20,000 nt of DNA, taken from Mesostigma viride (lineage: Eukaryota; Streptophyta; Mesostigmatophyceae; Mesostigmatales; Mesostigmataceae). The DNA is taken from NCBI GenBank assembly GCA_009746045.1, contig RPFO01000156.1:6446947-6466946 (forward strand), read 5' to 3'. A program made the position numbers and the translations under genes. Position 1 is the first letter of the stretch. Each line of letters starts with the position of its first letter. The notes beneath the pieces are model-generated. The model had not been told where the DNA came from and searched no databases. It saw only the letters and a program-made list of their open reading frames with translations. Positions 1 through 9,900 of the stretch are shown here, in pieces.

Positions 1-29
1 GTCGTGGGTGGCATCCTTGTCTGCCACAG

Positions 30-930
30 ATGACGTTCGGGTTCTTGTTGCGCAACCAGCCGGTGGCGGCGTTGACGGGTGTGACGACAGCCATTGTGAG
101 TACTGGTGTCGCACTGTTATTTTTTGTGAGCTTTGTCCTGTTTCGCCCCATGTGGAGTATTGTCGCGCTTTGTCCCTTGCGCGTGTGGCCCCACCTTGAC
201 CACTGTCTGCCCAGGCATGCCGGCCAGTGGCCAGGACGCGAACGTCTGAGTACCTGTTTGGAGCGCTCTCCCCACTTTTCTAGAACTCTAGCTCGAAAAG
301 GAATCTAGCGCGTTCCCATCTGGATGGCCCAGGTAGGATGAGCCCACAGGACAGTCTGCCATCACAGCCAGCGGCAGGAAAGGCCTTTGGTCCTTGGTTT
401 AATGGCAGCACAACCCCTTGCTCTTCCAGACAGATACAATCACAGCAGAAGGGAGTTTATTAACATAGGGTGGGCGTGTGCATGCGGCGGGGTGCCAGCA
501 GTAGGCTCACATAGCGCCATAGTCTGGCTGGGGCATTTCCTTCCAATATTCCCCTGAGGTGACTATTTTATCTTTAATTTAAGCTCAAGGCTAGTATGCT
601 ATCCGAAGAGCAGTATAGCCTGCAACTCTCCTTTTTTCGGGCTGTGCTAGCAAGTTTACCAGCAGGTTTTCTCCTTGATCGCTGCCTTGTTTGTTTCGAG
701 ACTCGTCCCGTGTGTTAATGTCCACACTCTTCTTGCGACTCGCGTGTGCCCTCCCTCCCTTTTGTTCCCCTACCCTCGTGCTGCCGTTGCCCTGCCCTGC
801 TCTTGCGCATGCGTGCCCTCAGGCGATGTGGACGTTTGTCCCCTACATCGCCGCGGGCGTGGCAGGCATCGTGGTGGCCATCAAGAGCATGCTGCGCCCC
901 GTGGTCTCGGGCAGTGGCAAGGCGAGCTAG
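30..930 (+). CDS. Small membrane-segment protein, last two exons (5' part may lie outside window)
   Basis: Two exons can be joined: 30-95 and 823-930. The first is preceded by a pyrimidine-rich stretch ending CCACAG (an acceptor) directly before an ATG, and ends at a strong donor, GTGAGT, at 96. The second follows the acceptor CCCTCAG and ends at TAG (928-930). Both joins are phase 0, giving 57 residues from the ATG. The C-terminal exon encodes a hydrophobic stretch (WTFVPYIAAGVAGIVVAI) followed by a short basic and Ser/Gly-rich tail, which suggests a single membrane span. The intron (96-822, 727 nt) is long compared with those of the right-hand gene. Because an acceptor lies directly before the ATG, this Met may be internal and more exons may lie left of the window. 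I do not recognise the family. The exon joins are inferred from consensus sites; the hydrophobic segment is seen directly. Confidence 0.5.
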
Positions 931-2440
931 AGGCGGGTGACCGACAAGCCAAGGACAGGTTAAAGGGCGAGCGAAAGGGGGGAGATGCCGGCAGCGGCAA
1001 GCCGAGTCAGACATGCTCGAAATGTGAGTTGAAGGAGGGAGGCGCCGAATTGCATGTCGGCAGGGCGGCGCTGCAACAATGTCGGGACGAAGCGTGGCTT
1101 CATGCTGCATGGGGCAGCAGCCGTGGCCTCCGCGGGACTGGCGGGGTGGCCTGGGTGAACGAATGGCAAGAAAAAAACGTTTTCGTTCCATGAGAAGGGC
1201 TCCCTTTGGCTACTTTGGGAAAGCCTTCCATCGGCATCCTTCGACTTCCAGGAAAAAGGTGCACGGTGACATGCTGTGGCCATATTTGTGCGGGCATGCA
1301 ACGCCACTACCATGCTGCCGGGGCATGGCGTTTTTCTCGCCAGCCTCCGCGGCAGGGCAGGGAATGGGAGGGCAGGCCAGGCCGCTACTTTTTTTTTTTT
1401 AATGGGAAGGACACCGGCGCGTAGTTGTGGTGGTCATCTTCCAGGGCTGCGAATTTGTGGTGAAGGTGCGGGGAACAAGCGGCGCTTGTGGCGGATGCCA
1501 GTTGCTTGCTGGTGTTGCGCTGGACTTGCACAAGCACTCCCAGGGGCAGGGGATACTGGGGCAGCATTGCTGCACGGTGCAGTATTGTTACACTGCAGTA
1601 GCTGCTCATTGCTGTAGTTTGGGAGCATTTACTGCACTGTGGCAGTAATGTCACCGAGGCAGTAAAAATGTAATGTGGCCGTCTTGCAACTGGGATGTTA
1701 GTCAACAGCCAGCGGGGCAGTCCACGTGGCAGCTTGGCAGTTGGTCCACCTCCGCCCCCTGGCACCCGCCAAGGGTGCCTTTGATGGCAGTGTGGCCCGC
1801 ATTGGCTGTTGGGCAGGTCAGGGTAGCAGCTACAGCCTTGACATAGGACTGAATTGGTGTGGGAACATGTGTGGTGTCCCTGCTCATATTTGGTAGCTGC
1901 TGCACGGCACCCATATAATGCCATGCAGCATATTGAGACTGCATGGCAGTTCGTGCGCTGCCAATTCTAGACACTGACCATGGCTATACGGCACCGCCAT
2001 GCAAGCAGTTTGCAAGGCAGCCCGTCTCGCATGGAAGTGTCAACACAAGTGTGGCATCAACTGTTGTGTGCAACCAGTGCATCAATAGCCAAGGATGCCA
2101 CTTCTTGCTACCATGTCCCTTGTGGTTTGGGACTTGTCAAGCCTGCAGATCTAAGCACTCTCGAAGGTAGTTGGGCAGAAAATTTGTGCAAACAGTGGGG
2201 ATGTAGCCAAGGAATGTTCAGGGTAAGCGCATTTGGCTGCGGCAGGCAGACAGGCACATGTCTCATGCTGTAAATCCTCATGCGTATAATCCGCATATGT
2301 ATTCATTGAGAATGATAAATTACGGACGTGAGATCTGCATGCAACATAAGGAAAACCCCGAAAAGAAGAAGAACCCTTCAGAAAATAATAGTAATCTGAC
2401 ACGGACATGCAAGGATCATGCTGGCCAGCTGCATAATGTG
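931..2440. other. Gene-free stretch
   Basis: No coding region here looks real. ORFs in this interval are short, overlap on both strands and have no splice or protein-like support. There is an 11-base T run near 1390 and many imperfect GCAGT/CATGCAG words between about 1560 and 2000, which look like degenerate low-complexity sequence. Some of it may be the 3' UTR of the gene ending at 930, but I cannot place a polyadenylation signal. Confidence 0.5.
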
Positions 2441-2633
2441 CAACTGACTACAGCACAAAACTACGACACGCAGTGCTAACAGCGCGCTGCGCATGCCGGC
2501 CCACCAGGCCTGGGAGGGATCTAGACCGCATGGGTTGCGACAAAGTCGGCCCGAGTGCGGCGGAATAACACATCAGCCACGGTGCGAGTGAGGGTGAGTG
2601 ACAGGCGCTCCATAACGCCACGTGCGCTCCACA

Positions 2634-2812
2634 ACGGCAATACGAGGACCACGTGCGGGCAGCTAGACCACGGGGTGGTCTGACCCTCGACGTCGAGGCG
2701 GTCTTTACGGCGCTCGCAGCACTCGTGGAAAAACTCCGCCGTCTAATTGGGGCCCATGGCCCCAAACTCCTCAAGGACAAAGGGACCCAGTGGGGCCCCA
2801 CATTGCCGTAGG
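2634..2812 (+). pseudogene. Possible transposon-derived coding remnant
   Basis: The frame running through 2634-2812 reads as a natural-looking helical peptide with blocks such as LTLDVEAVFTALAALVEKLR and a stop at 2810-2812, but it has no start codon. It lies about 140 bp before a segment (2952-3110) that is repeated at 6121-6280, where it follows a reverse-transcriptase fragment. By analogy this could be the 3' end of a LINE second ORF. I see no conserved catalytic residue, so the assignment rests on position only. Confidence 0.25.
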
Positions 2813-2951
2813 AGGCAAACTTGTCGCGCTTGCAGCCACAGCGGCTGCAGCGCCGTCATCCACAGCCGCCCGGAGGATGTGGCGACCGGAGAGCGGCCGA
2901 GCCATGGAGACATCGATGAGCAGGACGTGGCAACCCTGCCCATATGTATCT

Positions 2952-3110
2952 AGGAAACAACCAGCGCAGGCCAGAAATCGGGAGAATCCGGACCATGGTA
3001 CCTAGCTAGCTCGAGCCTGCCGTTATCTTGTCCGCGTGCAGGATGATGAATGTGAATGGAGATGGAAATGTACATGTAGCCTTGTGCATTGAAATTATAT
3101 ATCTGGCTTT
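2952..3110 (+). repeat. Dispersed repeat, copy A (possible LINE 3' region)
   Basis: This segment matches 6121-6280 with small indels. Shared blocks include CCAGCGCAGGCCAGAAATCG, AATCCGGACCATGGTA, GCTCGAGCCTGCCGTTATCT and CATTGAAATTAT. This copy has an extra CCTAGCTA near 3000 and lacks an insertion present in copy B around 6200-6210. It has no ORF. Copy B follows a reverse-transcriptase remnant, so the repeat may be the 3' untranslated part of the same retrotransposon family; that link is inference. Confidence 0.7.
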
Positions 3111-3218
3111 CGTGTAGAGCGACTAGATGACCGGCCTAGGCGGTGGGTCCGGAAACTGCTTGCTTGATCAGGGCGTGTGTTTCTAGCCTAACTGGCCGGG
3201 ATGTATAATTCAATAAAT

Positions 3219-3407
3219 ATGTAAGCACCTTGTGTGCAACGTAGTACGCGAAAGTTGGTGCGAGAGGTCCCCAGTTCGATTTCGGTCGGATTCATTTGCA
3301 GATCGCGTTTTTCCGCGTTTTCCGCGGCCCGGCACTGAACGCAAATGGTTTTCACCTTTGCGGAGTGCCTGATCAGAATGTAAGCACCTTGTGTGCAACG
3401 TAGTACG
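3219..3407 (+). repeat. 30-bp direct repeat enclosing a tRNA-like (SINE-like) segment
   Basis: The 30-bp sequence beginning ATGTAAGCACCTTGTGTGCA occurs at 3219-3248 and again at 3378-3407, 159 bp apart. Just after the first copy is GAGAGGTCCCCAGTTCGATT, which resembles the variable loop and T arm of a tRNA (B-box-like GTTCGATT). The stem after the loop does not pair well, so this is not an intact tRNA. A tRNA-derived SINE fragment or tRNA pseudogene with a duplicated 5' part would explain it. The second copy keeps only the 5' 30 bp. Confidence 0.4.
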
Positions 3408-3777
3408 TTTGTGCAACTGGCCAGGCATTTGGCCCACACTGATCAGGTAGATACATGCCGCGGCACCGGCCAGCGCAGGCCGGGCTGCGGCCTGCTCAGC
3501 CTAGCTGGCCATCCCCTTCCTGGGCGGCCCAGCCAATCATGCAGCCAAACGCCGAAAGCTAGGCCGGCGCTCCCGACTTCAGTTCTCATGAATACTTCTG
3601 CCCCAACAGTCCTGAGCGTCCCCACGAGCCACGAACCACGAGGTAGCCATGGCTGACGGCGGAGCTCATAACTTTCACGTTTGAGCACCGAATTTAGCCG
3701 TGAATATCACAGTCGACGCGTCTTTATACGACGCACAAGTGCTGATATAATTTTCCTAAGCTATTACACATTATTAT
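3408..3777. other. Gene-free stretch
   Basis: I see no supported gene. The block CGGCCAGCGCAGGCC near 3467 shares a short core with the 2952/6121 repeat, which may be a further degraded piece of it. The 3700-3780 part is AT-rich and leads into the retrotransposon-like coding remnant. Confidence 0.4.
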
Positions 3778-5238
3778 ATGTCGAGCAAACGCAACTCGAC
3801 GAATCGCAGTTTGGAAACTGCGATGAGCCATGCAATGCAAATACGCCTGCAGCTCGATCCGGCTGCAGCTTCGCCTCCCGGCCTCGCAGGCAACGGTGAC
3901 CCTAGCCAAGCGTTAGTACGGTTCATGCACTCGGCTCCCTCCGCGGCCTCGCCATCGGCCTCGCCAGACCCTAAACGCAGCCGCTCATCCTTTCCACGCG
4001 AACCGCGTTTCAACTAGCTCCACTCCCTCCATGCCGAAGATCACGACTGGTACCACAACATTTCCCCGGCAACTGCTCTGCATTGCATTTTCTTCGGGGA
4101 CTACGCCTCGCTTCTTGAGCTGTGCCTCCACCTTCACAGCATCCGCCACCTCCTGGAATTTGACGGCACTGATTTTACAGAGCCGCGACCTGCTGCTGAC
4201 GGGCTTCTACCCCCGGCCCGAGCTTCAGCACATGCTTCTCTGCTCCCGGCCTGCTGACGAAGTCTGACTGCGAGATCTGGGCCCCCACCATCTCCGCAGC
4301 CTCATGTACCGCTCCATCCTCACGGAAGCCTTCCAGCAGCACTAGACCCCCCTTGCCGCAGATGTGGCGGCAATGGGCGGCACGCTGGCTAGGTAGCCAG
4401 CAGTGAGCTCGACTCACCTTTCCACCACCCTCACCTCCACCTCCACCGGCCCTCGATCCTCGCCTCCACCTCCACTGCCACCTCCATGCACCTCCACCGC
4501 CGACATCTACGCCCAGCTCCTCGACATCGGGCAGCGAAGAACAATGCCATCGCTATCGAGGTCCTGCAGAACACCGCAGGCCTCACCGCCCAGGCAGTGA
4601 AGGACATTGCCGCCAAGCCAGCCCCTGCTGGCCTGGCCGGTGATGCTCCTCCGGCCCATCACGACCTGGGCGGACATGCTTAAGCAACTACACCACCTCC
4701 ACCACCTCCGGCGTCGCAGCCCAGCTCCAGCGGCAGATGCTTGACCTCCGCGAGGAGGCCGAGCTCGCCAAGCGCAGCCTCAACGCCATACTCAAGAACT
4801 TCGACATGGAGGAAGGTGAGAATTCCGAGAAGCTTGCACCTGCGTTTGAGAGCAAAATCCTTGATGGCATGGGCCTTCTGGGTAAGATTAAGCTGACCGC
4901 CCACCGCCTTCCCCGCGCGCGGGGTAAGGCAGGGGAGCCTGAGCCCCCGCTTCTTCTCATCTTTAAGAGCCCATCGGACAAGATTTCGTTTCTCAGACGC
5001 CGCAAGCGGCTCGAGAAAACTCCCTTCACCGTGGATCGACGACGACTTGACCCTGGCGCAGCAACAACGGCGACGGGAGCTATGGCCGACCGGCCTACCT
5101 CCAGCTCCGGCAGACCAAGGCTGGGGAGCCGGTGTACTGGAAAGGGGCGGCCATCTACGTCGGCCACAAGCCGGCCTGGCATGCGACCCCCGCGGCCCCA
5201 ACGACTCCAGAAGCCCCAGCTTAGGGGAACACAGCAGT
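3778..5238 (+). pseudogene. Decayed LINE ORF1-like (L1 ORF1p/gag-type) coding remnant
   Basis: Protein-like segments run along the + strand but switch frame several times. They start at the ATG at 3778 (frame ending TAG at 4015, with the same frame continuing protein-like to about 4260), then a part around 4500-4680, then 4680-5040, and finally the stretch to the TAG at 5236-5238. The 4737-5040 part contains a basic block followed by PPLLLIFKSPSDKISFLRRR and RLEKTPFTVD. After one base shift comes DLTLAQQQRRRELWP, and after another YWKGAAIYVGHKPAW. This order (RRM-like strand, then an LT..QQ.RR..L.P block, then an aromatic C-terminal segment) matches the C-terminal half of L1-type ORF1 proteins of algal and plant LINEs, which bind RNA in the retrotransposition particle. 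A second copy of the LTLAQQQRRREL block at 6366-6440 lacks the first frameshift, which supports real decay here. The 5' part is the least certain. Confidence 0.6.
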
Positions 5239-5729
5239 AGTATAATAATGTAGAATAGATAGACCGCGGCCATGCACATGTAAGCCTCCTACAGGCTCTA
5301 TACCAGCTGACTCACGAGTCTCATTTAGCCATGTACATGTGTGCCTATGATGTGCCACACTAGCTCCAGATGATGCCTAGCTTTATCTAGTTATGCTGTG
5401 CCCATGCAGAGAGCTGTTCTCTGCTGAGAGGCCACGCTCTAGCTCTAGCTTGTATAGCTATGCTGATCTTCCCCACCTATGACGGGCTCCCCTTAGCTGG
5501 GTGTTGCCCGAGACTAGAGCTGGGTGGTGCAGGTGCCCTAGTGCACCTAGAGCAAGTGTTGTTTACATTCCCACCCTTGTAGGAAGTAGCTTAGAATGTA
5601 TTATAGGCTCATATGCCCCTTCTCTGGGCTGTGTGCTACAGATACTCCTAACGGAGTTATGTTCCTAATTAATCAATTATAACAGGAGCACTTGATACTA
5701 AGTCCGTCGCTGCCCAGCTAGCTTCGCGT
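5239..5729. other. Gene-free stretch between LINE fragments
   Basis: No coding sequence is visible. The stretch has short repeated words such as CTAGCTCTAGCTTGTATAGC and ATGCACATGTA/ATGTACATGT and is less GC-rich than its surroundings. It may be an untranslated or linker part of the broken retrotransposon, or unrelated DNA between two insertions. Confidence 0.4.
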
Positions 5730-6090
5730 ACGTCACCACCAAAGGAGCTAGCGACATCATCGTGCACACAGTGCAGGCCGGCCTATAGATACCCACGGAG
5801 GCGCATCCGAACCATCTGGCGCTGAAGGCCGGTGGATTGCCACACTGCGTTGAATGCCCTGCGTCACCAAGGCTAGCATATCTTCCAGGCCGTCGGCGAG
5901 GCGTTCCCTGACCCTCTGGCGTGGACAACCGCCTGCTACGGCGAGCCTACTCGACTCTCGATCCTTCCTCATGGAGGATGGACCACTCGCCGACATCACC
6001 TTCCGCACAGCTGGACGCAGCAAGGCAACCCGCTCGGCCCCAGCGCTGCACCAAGTCCGCTTCCAAGTTGTTGACATATGTGAATTCTGA
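5730..6090 (+). pseudogene. LINE reverse-transcriptase fragment
   Basis: Frames on the + strand give, in the expected order, GASDIIVHTVQAGL followed by a stop (about 5750-5790), HLALKA just before the position of RT motif A, then ALNALRHQG and FQAVGEAFPDPLAWTTACYG. The RT motif B block QQGNPLGP follows at 6018-6041, then a frame reading ALHQVRFQVVDI. Motif spacing and wording fit the palm of a non-LTR retrotransposon reverse transcriptase. Stops and several frame changes show it is dead, and the catalytic xxDD motif C downstream is absent because the fragment ends just after motif B. It is followed directly by the dispersed repeat at 6121. Confidence 0.7.
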
Positions 6091-6120
6091 ACATGGGGTG
6101 CACTGACTGCATATACATCA

Positions 6121-6280
6121 AGGAGACAACCAGCGCAGGCCAGAAATCGGGAGAATCCGGACCATGGTAGCTCGAGCCTGCCGTTATCTTGTCTGCGTGT
6201 TCGAGTCGTTCAGGATGATGAAGATGAATGGTGATGGAAATGTGTATCCTTGCACATGCATTGAAATTATGGCTGGCTAC
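6121..6280 (+). repeat. Dispersed repeat, copy B (possible LINE 3' region)
   Basis: Homologous to 2952-3110 (see that entry for the shared blocks). This copy lies 30 bp after the RT fragment and before a short ORF1 C-terminal piece, so the order suggests two broken elements of one family joined end to end. Confidence 0.7.
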
Positions 6281-6365
6281 ATGTATACGTCCAAAAGTGC
6301 ACGAGCATGTCGACATGCGGAGTACGCGAAACTCTATAAAATTAATAGAAACTTGGCATGTAATT

Positions 6366-6440
6366 GAGCGGCTCGAGAAGACTCTCTTCACCCTTGATGA
6401 CGACTTGACCCTGGCGCAGCAACAACGGCGACGGGAGCTA
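6366..6440 (+). pseudogene. Short ORF1 C-terminal fragment, second copy
   Basis: The DNA from GAGCGGCTCGAGAA to GACGGGAGCTATGG is nearly identical to 5007-5084 and encodes RLEKTLFTLDDDLTLAQQQR in one frame. It is about one base shorter at the GAT/GACGAC run than the 5038 copy, so here the frame is intact. The similarity stops after GAGCTATGG. It is a truncated second copy of the LINE ORF1 piece. Confidence 0.65.
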
Positions 6441-6480
6441 TGGGGCGTCCCCAACATCTACTGCTCCAACCTAGGGCCAT

Positions 6481-6992
6481 TGCTGGTACTTTTGACGTCA
6501 TGAAAGCAGCGTTTTGGACTAGTGGAATATGATTTTACAGCATAAAAAGTCCATTTTATCATGAATGAACATGGCCAACAACCCCAAGTGCCCCTAAATT
6601 TCTCAATATTTGTAGAGAAATGCTACTTCTCATAATTAAAACCTGCACAAATGCACAATTTGGGGCATGCATGTGAAAGTTTGAAGTACAATGAGGTTTT
6701 ACATTTTTCAATTATTAATGGTATCTCATTCTTCAATCAATCAATTTGCAATCGTCCAAACAATTTATTCATTTCATACATGTCCGAATATGTTGAAAGA
6801 ACACATGCAAGTGCTCAATCAGCGTGGACCCCCTTGGACGCGCCCCACCATATATACATTGGACACGTCACCCCAACTACTAAACTGCCCAAAGTCACGG
6901 TAACTGATCCAACTACTATGTACATCTGCATTTCTCCACGTTGCGGTGGGCAATTACGTGCAAAACGCGATTTCGTGCAAAGTCCTCGCCCA
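6481..6992. other. AT-richer gene-free stretch, 3' flank of the large - strand gene
   Basis: No coding region is supported. Base composition drops toward AT between 6520 and 6800. On the - strand an AATAAA lies at about 6763-6768, some 225 nt past the stop codon of the large gene, and could be its polyadenylation signal. This is weak evidence because the hexamer is common in AT-rich DNA. Confidence 0.35.
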
Positions 6993-9900
6993 TCATCGCT
7001 TGCCAGGTCGATATGAAGGAATGTTGTCCCAGCTGGCGCCTTCCTTCAGGAGAGTAACATGTTCTCTAGCGAACTTCAGAGGGAAACGAAACTTTTGCTC
7101 GCACTCATTACTCCAACCGAGGTCGTGCCCTTCATCAAACCATCTGAACACCACCTTCTCCCTCTCTTTGCCCAGGAGGGTGCCAAAGAGCGGAAAATCT
7201 TCCTTCTTGGGGTACTTGTGCTCCCAGTTTATGCACACGTCGTCTACCCATTTCGAACTCCAACCTCCGCGACTCAGTTTCGCGCCATCCATAAAGCGCA
7301 TCCGGACGTCCGGCCGAACGTCCCTGATTCGGTTTTCGGCCGTCGCATCTCTGCCCTGACCACCACCCTTCTGCGGCTGTGCAGGTTCGTCGGCACCCTC
7401 CGTCTCCTGCCCCGCCCCTCGCCTGCCCCCTCCCCGACGTTTTGCCTTCTGCCCCTGCGCAGCCGCCGCCTCTGCCATCAACTCTTCGTACGTTTTTTCT
7501 GGCTGACCGCACGGTAAGGCTGGTGCGTGAGTTGGTGCGTTGGGTGGGAGCTCGTCCCCTCCCGCCCCCGGTTGTGCAACTGGTTCGCCGACCGCGGCCT
7601 GGCCAACAACACGGCCGGCCTCTCTGGACACAGTCCCAGACGCGGATCCACGGGGAAACCGAACTGGAGTTTCTTCTTCGCCTTTCCCTGCACGTAAGCA
7701 CATGCCAATTAACATGAATACGGAAGGGTCGTGTGAGAAATCAATGAAGCCATGGACTGATGCAAAAAAACTTATGTAGAAATATATATTAAGGTACTTA
7801 TTAAACTCGTTTATTGAAAATGAAATTTACCGGCCGAATGTACCGTTGGAGCGTGGAAGGGCATCCTTGGTCGATCGAAGATATCCGTAAATGTTAACGG
7901 TGCGGTCGATGTCCCTGGCGGCGCCTCAACATCGACCACCTCAGTCGGGCGCATCAATCCGGCAAACGCCGGCCCTCCACCTGAGACTTTCGGCGGACCC
8001 TCCACGTTACGAGCCTCCAATACCCTCTTCTGCAGTGGGGTGCTCGCAACAAAATCCGTGTCAGCCGACGGCTCCGGATCGTCATCCTCATTCAGCAGTA
8101 TCGTGTTCGGGCATTGCTCCATCCCCGTCGAGCGGGGGGGCAAAGTCATCACAACCGTCCTTCCTGACGACGGTACGGGATCGTCACCCAGACCCAAAGA
8201 AACCGAGGCGAGGGCGGGGGTCCCCTCAACCGGGGGTCCCCATGAATCCTGACGAGGCCTCATTCCCATCTGTCGGACACGACCGCCTCCCGTAAATCGG
8301 GAACGCCCGCCGGCGCTACCAGTAACAGGCCGCGAGCCTGCTTCCTGCTGGCGATCCCCATCCTCATCACAGATACGCCCGCCGGCGTTTCCAGTAACAC
8401 GCTGCGAGCCTCCTTCCTGCTGGCGATCCCCCTCCTCATCACAGATACGCCCGCCGGCGTTTCCAGTAACAGGCCGCGAGCCTCCTTCCTGCTGGCGATC
8501 CCCCTCCTCATCACAGATACGCCCGCCGGCGTTTCCAGTAACAGGCCTCGAGCCTCCCTCCCGCTGGCGATCCCCCTCCTCGTCACAGATACGCCCGCCG
8601 GCGTTTCCAACGACAGGCCTCGAGTCTCCTTCACCAGCACGCTGGCGCTTACCTCCCCCCCTGTTGTCTTCATCCCCCCCCATTGTCTCATCACGCAAGC
8701 CTCCATCACCCCGACTGCGCTTTTTCCCTCCCCTTCCATCTCCTCCCCCGTCCCTCTCCCCCCTCCCCCCTCCTCCCATCTCCCCATCCCCATCCCCTTT
8801 CTCCCCCTCCGCCTGCCCCTCACCCATCCCGGGCGGGTGCCCCTCAGCAATATCCTCCTCCTCGTCCTCCTCGTCCTCCTCGTCCTCCTCGTCCTCCTCG
8901 TCCTCCTCCTCCTCCTCATCCTCCTCCTCCTCATCCTCCTCCTTCTCATCCTCATCCGCCTCCCCCTCTTCCCCCTTCTCCGAATCATCATCCTCATCAG
9001 ACGAAGAATCGTCGTCGGAAAAGTATTTGAGGCCTTCCCACCCATCTTCAACAAGCCAATATTTGATAAGGCGGACCAGGCGCTTCCACCGGCGGATATG
9101 GGCGGGCTCCCCGAACACCAGCAGAACTCTGCAGGGTCCCCTAAAAAGGGCGTTGGTCATCTTGTCAACCACATCCCACACGACCGGGCTCAAATGCGAG
9201 GAGGGTTTGGGAATGTTGCTCTCCTCCGGAATGCAGTCTGCGTCCCACTTGCGCAGGTTCCTCCACTTCTCGTTGCTGTCAGCTGCCAGGTCCAGCACAG
9301 CAAACGCCTGGTCCTCCAGCGACCGAGGAATTTTGTAATTCCCCGCGCACAACTCGTCCACCACCTTCGTCACCACCAGATCCTTTCTTTTTTCGTTTTC
9401 CTTCCATGTCATTGTCCTGTATGCGATCCAGTCGGATCCCATCCTCACCCCCTTCCAATCGCTGTAGGCTTCCAACCTTTCCTTCCACCCCTTCTTGGCC
9501 TTGGTAGTCCCCTCCTCCGCCGCCTCCTCGACCTCCTTCTCGACCTCCGCCGCCGCCTCCTGTGGCACACCCAGCAGATGTTTGGTCTTCACCCCCAAAT
9601 CGTCATACAAATGACGGGGGTGGGAAGCGAGCAGCCCTCTCGGGAACTTCCAGTCCTTCTGGTCGACCACTTTCCTTTTAGCCGGCGGAAGGTCCCTCAG
9701 CGTGAGAATGATCGCCCTCATGGCCGTGACGACCACCCGCCAAAAGTCTCTGGTCAGGCGGCAGTCGGCGATGAACTTGTCGAGGTCCGTGGCGAAGGTG
9801 CCCTTCAGCTTCACGCCAAACACGTGCTCCCTCACCAATACGGGGTCGAAAGTCCCGTTTAGTTGTTTGCAAGCGGCCATCAGCTCGGGGTTCTCCAGGA

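Noticed and set aside
675-1402. Several overlapping frames of 100-170 codons on both strands
   Set aside because: They overlap each other in a GC-rich stretch, have unnatural composition, and conflict with the better-supported exon at 823-930.
8664-9862. + strand open frames of 224 and 341 codons opposite the large gene
   Set aside because: They are poly-Ser and poly-Leu shadows of the acidic-tract codons, and the - strand reading has matching splice sites and phases on both sides.
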